Part shown: positions 42,020 through 50,389 of the stretch, in pieces
Layout: every line of letters starts with the position of its first letter
Numbering within the stretch: position 1 is the first letter of the stretch
Assembly (NCBI GenBank): GCA_032718475.1
Contig: JAUCBJ010000403.1
Coordinates: forward strand, 1-54,578
Origin: Nemertoderma westbladi
Taxonomy: Eukaryota; Xenacoelomorpha; Nemertodermatida; Nemertodermatidae
Direction of reading: 5' to 3'
Length of the DNA stretch: 54,578 nucleotides
Position numbers and translations under genes: made by a program
Notes under the pieces: model-generated
The model's input: the letters and a program-made list of their open reading frames with translations, nothing else
Told to the model about the DNA's origin: nothing
The model's database searches: none

Positions 42020-42230
42020 GAACATTTATTTGTACTTCCTTCCTGTTTCACTCTAACATACTTGAGGCCGGTAGGTCCGCTGTTAAAGACTGTACAATAG
42101 AAGTTAAATAAATAGAAAGGTGAGGGTCAGGGGAGAATGGCTGAACCTAGTAGCGCTTCTGAAGAGGCCTGATACGGCGAAACGTATAGCGCTGGTTCAA
42201 CCCCCGGTGACACGCTTTCTAATTTTGTCA
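42020..42230 (+). mobile_element. Hammerhead-containing repeat element, copy 2 (decayed ribozyme)
   Basis: Homologous to 37200-37420 and, like it, placed just after a large array in the same orientation. The ribozyme region 42150-42200 keeps CTGAAGA (the seventh core position is variable in hammerheads), GAAA and the TAGCGCT strand of stem I. It has lost four bases of stem III and one pair next to the core in stem I, and stem II is weakened (GGCC against CGGC). It is predicted to be inactive. A 19-nt poly(C) run (42239-42257) follows. Confidence 0.75.
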
Positions 42231-42631
42231 ATTTCAGACCCCCCCCCCCCCCCCCCCAGTATCTTTAAACTGCAGCCGAAGCTATCCGCTGCCAACTGTC
42301 GGTCTGACACTCACAGCACTCTAATAAACCGCAATAAATTGAAATAGATTAAAATTAAAATGTATATCTTCACAATCTAATAGTAGCAGCATCATTATTT
42401 AATTCCACTGAAGGGCAACAATTCTCAAACAGCCCATTAACACAACTAGTCTAAAGGAATTAGTTGCCTCGATTACATTGCCTATAGTATGTTATGTATA
42501 ATGAAGTCCAATCTTCCAGAAGATCGTAGGATTACGAGAAACTAGTTACATACGGGTACTATAGCAATGGTTAGTATGAAATGATGGATAACTGCGAAAC
42601 GAAATATAAATACATCGAATTAGCAGAATAA
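42231..42631. other. Spacer downstream of the RanBP3-like gene
   Basis: Contains the poly(C) run and AT-rich sequence. AATAAA on the plus strand at about 42324 is not on the gene's strand. No ORF. Confidence 0.4.
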
Positions 42632-44089
42632 TCACCTCGTTACGGGAGAACTAGAAACTACTGAGTCGCAATCGGTCGGACCGGCGTCGGATATTGTCGG
42701 CACTCCGTGGGATGTCGGACCGCTGTCGGGACCCCCGTCAGGGGAGTCGTCCTCTTCCGACGAGGACTGCCGACAACCCGGCAACCAATCCCCCGCGGTC
42801 TCCGTGCCGACGGGCAGCCCGTTGGACTCGCTCGAGTCGGTGAGCTGCGATTCGGCGTTGGCTTGGATACCGATCCGGTAGTTCAGGGCGACCGACAGAC
42901 TAGCCACGTCGTTGGCCGCCGCGGAAATAACGAAGACGCGAACGCCATCCGCGGTGTTCGCGGTTACACGGAGGCTACGAGGCGAAGACGTCGTCTCGCA
43001 GGTCATCTGCGGGAACAACTTACTGTTGAGAACCAATCGGAGACTCCCCTGGCAACGGGCGACTATCCGGGAGGTGAACCTCTGGGTCCCGGTCTCCGGG
43101 ATATCGTTTAGTCGCAGAACGCACCGGCCGCGCTCCAACCACGAACCGTCGTCGAACTGGTACAACTTACAGTTTAACTGCATCACATTAACCTCGTCTT
43201 CCTCCCCCGTCCATTTCTCCAACTCTTTGAACTTCGTCTGCGGTGCTGCCGGCTGTTTAGCGAAAGATTCTCCGCTTCCGCTAGCAACCGACGGTACCTT
43301 CGCTTTACTATTGGACACCTCCGTGAAGGTCTCGGAAACTCCGGAGGTTTCCGAATCGCTCGGTTTGTCCGCGGTTCCAGTTACTCGTTCGCAGATGTTC
43401 CGTCCGAAAATGAAACTTTCTTTGACGACCCCGGTTCCTATGACGTCATCGCTGTTGTCCCCGTTCCCAGAGCTCTCAGCGCCCTCAGCGACGGCTGAAG
43501 TACCTGCGCCTGCTGGCTGGATTGGTCCCGAGTCAAGTGATGTTGACACTTTCTCAGATTCAGTGGCGTCGCAACCGGTACCACCGTTATCATCGCCACC
43601 GGTCACATCGCCATCGGTACCACCGGGCAGCAGCTGATTTTCGATAACGTCTGACTTAACAGCAGTAAACTGTGTGGGAATGGGTGCCGACGTGGACGAG
43701 GATATAACGGATTCTCCGACTAACTTATCCGCCGACTGTTTGTGTTCCTTCTCCAACGCGTACTTGGAGGTGAGTTCCTTACCCAGTAGCGACGGACGCA
43801 GAGAGAAAGCCTCGGAACTGGATGACACCGCAGCGTCGCTGTCGCCCGTGACAGCTGTGGAAACGTTTCCCGCGCCGCCGCCCGCCAGTACGGAAGGTCG
43901 CAGAGAGAACGCCTCGCCGTGATGCTGTTTGGACTGAGTCGGGCCTTGGGTTGAGTCGGCAGACCGTTTCGTACCTCTGCTGGGATTTCGATACGATTCG
44001 TGATTTACGTTTGATGACGATGACTGGGTAACTGTATCGTCGTTTGGATCGTGGAGACCACAATCATTGGAATTCTCTCCACTCGCCAT
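42632..44089 (-). CDS. RANBP3: RanBP3-like Ran-binding protein, intronless
   Basis: A 485-aa protein from ATG (MASGENSNDCG) to TGA. RanBP3 binds Ran-GTP and CRM1 and promotes nuclear export. Seen: a low-complexity acidic and Ser/Thr-rich N-terminal half with a basic patch GTKRSADS and two copies of EAFSLRPS (about 60 and 93), resembling the short F-x-L-R-P motifs of RanBP3. A Ran-binding domain follows at about 300-410: VNVMQLNCKLYQFDDGSWLE, RGRCVLRLND, RFTSRIVARCQGSLRLVLNS, then VRVFVISAAANDVASL. The Ser/Asp-rich tail is about 75 residues. Vertebrate RanBP3 has many exons; this is one exon. The CDS is GC-rich compared with its AT-rich surroundings, as expected for a constrained gene. RanBP3 versus RanBP3-like cannot be separated here. 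Confidence 0.88.
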   Translation of the reverse strand: MASGENSNDCGLHDPNDDTVTQSSSSNVNHESYRNPSRGTKRSADSTQGPTQSKQHHGEAFSLRPSVLAGGGAGNVSTAVTGDSDAAVSSSSEAFSLRPSLLGKELTSKYALEKEHKQSADKLVGESVISSSTSAPIPTQFTAVKSDVIENQLLPGGTDGDVTGGDDNGGTGCDATESEKVSTSLDSGPIQPAGAGTSAVAEGAESSGNGDNSDDVIGTGVVKESFIFGRNICERVTGTADKPSDSETSGVSETFTEVSNSKAKVPSVASGSGESFAKQPAAPQTKFKELEKWTGEEDEVNVMQLNCKLYQFDDGSWLERGRCVLRLNDIPETGTQRFTSRIVARCQGSLRLVLNSKLFPQMTCETTSSPRSLRVTANTADGVRVFVISAAANDVASLSVALNYRIGIQANAESQLTDSSESNGLPVGTETAGDWLPGCRQSSSEEDDSPDGGPDSGPTSHGVPTISDAGPTDCDSVVSSSPVTR

Positions 44090-44344
44090 AGTTTAGTAGA
44101 ATAAATTGTATAATTAGGAGTAACTAAATTAAGGAACCGGAATTTAACAATTCTGCAATTACGCACTATAAACGTTTGAACGTGAAGTAACGATCAACAG
44201 ATCAAGGTATGACTGTATGAGGTACCGTCGTCCTGTGTGACTATGATAATTTTAGACATTCTTTTACACGCCTTGACTTTGTGCTGTGGTTCCATGCTAT
44301 GGGTCCAGGTAAAAAATGCCCTTTGGCTATTCAATTATACAAAT

Positions 44345-44381
44345 CGCCACTGACATTTCCTCTGAGGAGATGTCAGTGGCG
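44345..44381 (+). other. Perfect 12-bp hairpin followed by T8
   Basis: CGCCACTGACAT (44345-44356) pairs with ATGTCAGTGGCG (44370-44381), with CCTC/GAGG adding pairs inside, then TTTTTTTT. It could mark the end of a Pol III transcript or be a small inverted-repeat element. It is not a bacterial terminator in this setting. Confidence 0.6.
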
Positions 44382-44984
44382 TTTTTTTTATGTTTAAAAA
44401 ATTATCATAGTCAACCAAGAGACCGTCTGTCTATGATAATCCAAATTTGTTCTATGTGAAAATCATTATCAGTGCATCCAAGGGGTGACTATGATAATAT
44501 TTTTAGGTTTAAAAAAATGCTTTGACATCCCCTCAATAAATTGAGACCTTCCATACAGGTTAATTCCGCATTCTAAGCGAGCTATAGACATTATACTACG
44601 TCAAGTCATTCTGGGTGACTATGATAATGATAAAAACTGAATATTACATACAATAATGAATCGTCAAAACCATCCAACTGTAGGGATACTGCACAGCCCA
44701 TAGGAGGTCTGTAATGCCTCAAAAGTCAAAACTGAAGAACTAGGCTACTAAAAATATGAAATTATCAAAATACACAGATTACAGTGTGTTAGCACACAGT
44801 TTCAAATTATTATACAGATTTAAAAATAATTCGCTAATATAACAGTATAAAGCAACAAATTTCAGTTCACATTAAATTTGTTTGAAATACCGATAATAGT
44901 TAGCATAGCATGATGACACGACCTCATCCCTCCATAATACAGTAATATCTTCACTTAAAAGTTGAGAATAAAAAGTTGAAGGAC

Positions 44985-45350
44985 ACTGCGCACTGCGCTG
45001 CCCGGGCTCAAACCTACAACTATTAGATTGCCAGATAGGGGGGGGGGGGGGGGGGGGACTGGACGCAATAAAAATTCATCCCTCTCCAGGGGAAAATCAA
45101 CGCAAATAACATATGATTACTCTCAAAAATATAATTGTAACATGTTCTATTGTGTTTAGTTTATTGTTTTGGTTAAAGTAACTTGCCACTGTAACCTGCT
45201 CCTTTTGCCTTTCCCTAAATTGAGAATTTAACATTGAGGCGGGATATTAATTCGCCAAGGCGTGTTTTGCGTGCAGTTTCCCCCCCCCCCCCCCCTGTCT
45301 CTAGATTGCAGGCCCGGCGCTCAACCAACTCAGCTACCCCGCCTTCTGGC
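44985..45350. repeat. tRNA-like SINE halves joined to poly(G)/poly(C) tracts
   Basis: Minus strand of 45296-45345: GGGGTAGCTGAGTTGGTTGA and GCGCC, an A-box half, abutting a 16-nt C run (45280-45295). Minus strand of 44990-45037: GCAATCTAATAG and GGTTTGAGCCC, a B-box half, abutting a 20-nt G run (45038-45057). About 45065-45110 holds the GGGATGAAT/GTTATTTGCGT repeat end seen elsewhere. Confidence 0.45.
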
Positions 45351-45447
45351 CTTCTTTCTATTTAATAAACACCATATTATTTTGGTACATCACGTTTATT
45401 TCTAAATAGCTACGGTTTAGTTACACAAGATTACTAATGGCATCAGC

Positions 45448-45492
45448 ATTAAACATCAGCTGGAGACAACACATGACAAACGCCGAGCTTTG
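45448..45492 (+). mobile_element. Tiny LINE family B relic
   Basis: AACATCAGCTGGAGACAACA and about 20 further bases match the minus strand of the family B copy near 28535-28575. Too short to say more. Confidence 0.75.
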
Positions 45493-46815
45493 ACACACTA
45501 CCGCCTTGCTGGAACTACAACTACTAGTAGTTAGTAGTACAGTAATTGCTGAAATATCGATGGAGACACATTTTTAATGCTTTTATTGAAAGCAAAAATA
45601 ACAATTTTGACTCAGGAAGTCAGACCCGAGGTCAGCTCTTTCATTCACATTTCATGCACTCACTATTTTTTTTTAGATAAATGGGATGGGTTGGTGATGG
45701 TGAGGCATGTAGGCTACCGAAATTACGACATTATAATTCCGGGATATGGGTTCTACACAAAATTATACAAGGAACTACTGTAAGCTCAGTCAGTCAGGTA
45801 AACTTAAACGGTATCATACACAACTACCCAAATAGATGCATCTATATCTAAGGAGGTATTTGCCCCAATTTGCCCCCCCCCCCCCCCCCTCTGGATATGC
45901 CCATCTGCCCATGGTTTCAATTTCAATACACCCCTTACCCCTAGAACTAGATCAGTATCCTAACAGCCTTAGACAGTTAAGAGTTAGAGATGAACAGATA
46001 GGCCCTATCTGCCTATATGCTATCCCGCAGGTATGGTGATTCTTAAAATACACATTATCATAGTCAGCCAGTTTATTATCATAGTCAACCGTGGAATCAT
46101 AGTCACACAGCTGCACAGGTTGACGGTATGTGTATGTCCTTAGGTTTACTAGTACAGTACCGGTAGTAGCATAGATATCTCTCAAAGTGTTCAGTTGTTA
46201 GGCCTATGTATGTATTTGGTACCGGTAGGCCTGCCCACTTTTTGACAAATTTTTGATAATAAAAATGGCTTTAATCACAGAATCATGAGGCTTCTTGCTC
46301 TAGAACAAATATTTGACCTTCTATTCCCGGATTTACACTTAAAAACGACAGAATCCAGCCAGCAACTGGCTATACTATCAGCTATATACATACATTAGAG
46401 TGGTACAAATTTTTTTTTTCCGAATTTCAACTGCTGAACTGGTCCCATGTTCAAATATCAGAATATTGTCTAAGGTCTAACCATTCAAAACTATGTTTAG
46501 TAAAATTTCTTTACCATTTCCCATACTGCCATATGGGAAATGCTCCCACGACAGCACGAGCATCTGCTTAATTTGCGCTTAAGCGCCATTTAGCGCGATA
46601 TGCAGATATGATATCAATAATAATCAGCCACAAAACTGAACTTTCAGACTTTTGGTTATTTATATCTGGGAAATGGGAATTGTTAGTTTAATTTGATTTT
46701 GACTGATTTTAGGGTGCAGAATCCCAAAATCACTTCTGATTTCAGGATTTGAATTTTAAAATGATTTGGTGCATGACAGCATGATACTGTGATATACACA
46801 AAAGTACTGTACTGT
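45493..46815. other. Gene-free stretch
   Basis: Contains a 17-nt poly(C) run (45873-45889) and the right end of the GACTATGATAAT element. The small ORFs at 45577-45783 and 45836-46039 match no family and are not called. Confidence 0.4.
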
Positions 46816-47739
46816 ACCGGTGTAACAGGAAAATATGCCCCCCCGGGAAATGTGCCCGGGGGGGCATATTTTCCTAGGAAAAAATGCACCCCCAGGCAAA
46901 TTTCCCTAGGAAAAAATGCCCCCCCTTAGGAAATTATGCCCCCCCTGAATTATACAATAAACAAAACTTATTACTACTAAAACTTACAAAAATTATACAA
47001 AACAATAAACAGTCACTTTACCAAATGAAGGAAAGGAGCAGGTTACAGAGGCAGGCCTTTCTAACCAAAACAATAAACGATCATTTAACTAATTGAGGGA
47101 AAGGAGCAGGTTACAGAGGCGGGATTTTCTAACCAAAACAATAAACAGTCACTTTAGCAAATCAGGGAAAGGAGCAGGTTACAGAGATGGGATTTTCTAA
47201 CCAAAACAATAAACGATAACATTACCAATTGAGAGAAAGGAGCAGGTTACAGAGGCGGGATTTTCTTAACCAAAACAATAAACAATCACTTTACCAAATC
47301 AGGGAAAGGAGCAGGTTACAGACTTAAAAAAGCTTGGAGCTGCTCGGCGCCCACACAACACCACACACACACTCGCACTGCTGTTATACCAGTAGTTACT
47401 ACAGTAGCCTACTGACTTAGATACTTCAGTATGCTGTTCTACATCCCTTACTGCCTTACCTGCTTACCTACCGGCAGATCGGTACCGTACTATTCTTCCA
47501 ACTATTACAAGTGCTGCAGTTGGTAGATTAAAAGTGGCTACCAGCAGACCGGTATCGTACCAGTTTTCAGACTTTTGAGGGGGGCTAATTTTCCTGAGGG
47601 GAGGCATTATTTCCTAAGGAGAAAATGCCCCCCCGGGCTAAATTTCCTAGGAAAAATTGCCCGGGGGGACATAATATCCTAGGAAATAATGCCCCGGGGG
47701 GCATATTCTAGGGGGGGCTGATTTCCTTGTGACACCGGT
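46816..47739. mobile_element. TIR element with C7/G7 hairpins and internal 68-bp array (924 bp)
   Basis: Ends ACCGGTGTAACAGGAAAATA (left) and, inverted, ACCGGTGTCACAAGGAAATC (right). Subterminal blocks repeat CCTAGGAAAA plus ATGCCCCCCC in both orientations. At 46836-46876 ATGCCCCCCCGGG folds on CCCGGGGGGGCAT. No TSD is obvious. The centre is a 68-bp tandem array. No ORF. Confidence 0.65.
46995..47323. repeat. 68-bp tandem repeat, about 4.8 copies
   Basis: Units start at 47001, 47069, 47137, 47205 and 47274, each with AACAATAAAC and GGAAAGGAGCAGGTTACAGA. Single dispersed relatives are at about 8310 and 45195. Confidence 0.93.
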
Positions 47740-47935
47740 CAGCCGGTAGGCCTACTTCAAAACATAGGCCTCTATACCAGTATACAGTCTGATATCAAGC
47801 TAAGGCCAGAAGGCATAAGGCTGTAAGGTTTGATTGCAGGCAGGCAGGATTGATACAGATATATTTGCATCCAGCAGTCCAGCCACCAAACAGCCAAAGG
47901 TTGAAGGTGAACTAACCCAGCAAAGTCACATCCTT
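47740..47935. other. Spacer
   Basis: Starts with CAGCCGGTAGGCCTAC, a motif pair common in this window. No gene. Confidence 0.5.
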
Positions 47936-48350
47936 CGAAATTGCTACTAATATGCTGCTAATTTGATCGAAATAAATTTTCTTCGAAATTATCAGCATTT
48001 TCGCCGTCTAAATTGTCTGATGATTCAGTCTACAATTCGAAGGATAAATTATCCTTCTAAACGAAGGATAAATTTGAAGACTATTCGAAGGTTCTGAAGA
48101 TTTAGCTAGTTTTTAGCCGGCAAATAGACTGATACTGTAGAAGGATAAATATGCCTACTGCTACTACCGTACTATTCGCCGGATAAATTATCCTTATAAA
48201 CAAAGGATAAATTTGTAGACTTTTCGAAGGGTGGATGAATTGATAATTTTTATCCTTCGTTTAGAAGGATAATTTATGCTGCTATTCGAAGGATAAATTA
48301 TCCTTCTAAACGAAGGCTAAATTTGTAGACTTTTTGAAGGTTGGATCATT
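47936..48350. repeat. Degenerate repeats of AAGGATAAATTATCCTT type
   Basis: At least four modules contain TTCGAAGGATAAATTATCCT and CGAAGGATAAATTTG, separated by about 60-110 bp, one of them inverted. Each module can fold into a short hairpin. Confidence 0.7.
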
Positions 48351-48900
48351 TAGCTTAGTTTTGTTTATGCATAGTTACTGTATGTTATGTTTTATCCGGC
48401 AAATACTGAGAGTAAAATAATAATTATATAGGCCTACTGTAGATATGCCTACTAATAATCCGAATATTTTGTTTTATCTGGGGACCATATTTAGCAGTAA
48501 ATTAGTACACAGTTATCAGTTCTTTAGAATTGTCGATTATATAATAATATATCATCTGAAGCAAAGAAAATTGATCTATATTATGTCCAGTGCCATTCAT
48601 ATTGTTTTTATGAAATAAATCCATTAATTATTACTGTGTGATGCTGTGTCTGTCTGGTGCGGTAATCCATGTATCCAGAGTCTGCAGGTCTGAGTGTATG
48701 GCAGAGCTAGAGGTAAAGGCGATGTCCATACTGCCCTATGTCCTATATGGAATACTGACAAAAAGCGCGCCACACGCGTCCTGGTTAAACGAAAATCGCG
48801 CCAGCCATGATATCTAATACGCGCCAAGCCAACAATTGACTATGAAATTTTGCAGTAATTGCCTAATTGTAATAATTTATCAGTTTATAATGCTGTAGCC
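48351..48900. other. Gene-free stretch
   Basis: AT-rich, nothing recognised. The 67-aa minus ORF at 48624-48827 is unsupported. Confidence 0.4.
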
Positions 48901-48919
48901 CTACAGTATTTTATCATTA

Positions 48920-49355
48920 ACATGCGAGCGTTGCGAGCAAGGAAATTTTCCATATGTTAACATAAATACAGTCTGACAGTAATAGTCAGATAGTGCTGTA
49001 GCTTTAGTAGTAGGTCAACGTCAACTGACTGTTTTTAAATGTAGATGTGATCAAATGCGAGCGTAGCGAGCACGAAAATTTTAACATTTCAGCATTTAAA
49101 GTAGGCAAACCGACTGTTTTCAAATGCAGATGTCATTAAATTGCGAGCTGGCGAGCGTAGCGAGCACGGAAATTCTGCTGAATCATGCAGGCAGGCAGGC
49201 TGTCATGGTTTTATTGGTTTGAAGAATCTGACAATTGAAAAACTTTTGAAACAAGTCATGTTTTTAATGGTCATGCTCAATCTGTCCGTTTCCATTTGTC
49301 CACAGCCAGACAGTGCGAAGAGTAGGCTTAGAGTATAAACGCGAGCGAAGCGAGC
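48920..49355. repeat. Interspersed GCGAGCGNNGCGAGC motif, 4 copies
   Basis: GCGAGCGTTGCGAGC (about 48923), GCGAGCGTAGCGAGC (about 49058 and 49153) and GCGAGCGAAGCGAGC (about 49341), with partly shared flanks (GACTGTTTT, AAATGCAGATGT) for the middle two. A degenerate tandem of about 95 bp. Confidence 0.7.
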
Positions 49356-49479
49356 GGACATTTTTCAATCTTTTTAAACCTATGGAATAATTTCAAATAG
49401 AGCTGTAGAGTGGGATGTGTTGCCAGTGCACTGCTACGCTACATCCTACACTAAACCCTACCAGCCTACATCCATGTAT

Positions 49480-49605
49480 TCGCGCCAGGACCGCCAGGAT
49501 CCTCAATGCGCGCCACACGCCCCTGTCACAACGCGCCAGGATCCTTAATCCGCACCACACGCCCCCGTCACTACGCGCCAGGATCCTTAATCCGCGCCAC
49601 ACATG
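49480..49605. repeat. 42-bp tandem repeat, about 3 copies
   Basis: ACGCGCCAGGATCCTTAATC and CGCACCACACGCCCC repeat at 49531 and 49573, with a diverged copy before. Confidence 0.8.
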
Positions 49606-50222
49606 TTGAGCAAACTCTACAAAAATTCCAACCTGGCCCTATGTCACTATCAGAATGTCAGACACCTGTAAAAACGAGACTACAGTATCTGACTATGTCT
49701 TTCAGGCAGTCAGGGAAATCCTGGGGACAAACAAAGCACATATTTTTTCAGTATTAATACGTGTACTATACTGCTATATCCGAAATTGAAAGTTTTAAAA
49801 AATGTATCCTTTTATACTACAGTATAACGATACAGAAACTATTTACTCTACTGCTCTATACTGTCAGACTGTATAAAATATATTCTTAACACTAATCCTA
49901 GCACAGTTTCCAATGTAAGTTGTTTAGCGTATGGACTACATTTGTAGTCACATTATTTGAACATTATTTACAATGTTATTTTTTTGAATAATTTTATTTA
50001 AAAATAGAAAATAAATAGTTTGGAACCATTTTCATGCCAAACTTTAGGTTGGGGGGGGGGGGGGGGGGGGGGTTGGACAACATATACAATAACAACAACA
50101 TGATTATGTGTGAGCTCTAGGTTATTTAAGTATATCTGTATATTCAGTTCCAACATAAAATTGTATTGCATAGTTCAGTTCATATAAAAAAAGTAGGAAG
50201 ACTACAGTTGTGTTGTTGTTTG

Positions 50223-50330
50223 TTTAGATACCCAAACAGTCAATAAAAGTTTGTGGTTATCTTTGCATTTATCACACCGGACTCTTGTTTGCTTGCTATA
50301 TGACGTTTCTAAATTTTAAACATGCTAAAC
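50223..50330 (-). pseudogene. Degenerate duplicate of the transposase 3' end
   Basis: TTATCACACCGGACTCTTGT, the following TTGCTTGCTAT and TACCCAAACAGTCAATA closely resemble 50395-50500, the coding end of the transposase with its Cys-rich domain. It is a tandem duplication about 175 bp downstream, not in frame with the gene. Confidence 0.75.
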
Positions 50331-50389
50331 CTTTCTAAATATTGCATAGTTTATTATGAAGCACTGGTAAGCCTATAGTTGTTACTTGT

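Larger units (their letters stand above)
44239..46110. mobile_element. Candidate transposon bounded by GACTATGATAAT repeats
   Basis: CTGTGTGACTATGAT occurs near the left end (about 44233) and inverted at the right end (about 46097-46111). Direct copies of GACTATGATAAT lie at 44239, 44493 and 44622, and inverted copies at 44401, 46058 and 46078. Direct copies on the left and inverted copies on the right resemble subterminal repeats. No TSD or transposase is seen, and the interior includes unrelated repeats. Tentative. Confidence 0.4.

Noticed and set aside
42707-43637. Plus-strand ORFs of 134 and 241 aa
   Set aside because: Antisense shadows of the RanBP3-like coding sequence in GC-rich DNA.
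44345-44390. Bacterial rho-independent terminator or bacterial contamination
   Set aside because: The surrounding genes and repeats are clearly eukaryotic; a hairpin with T8 alone is not enough.
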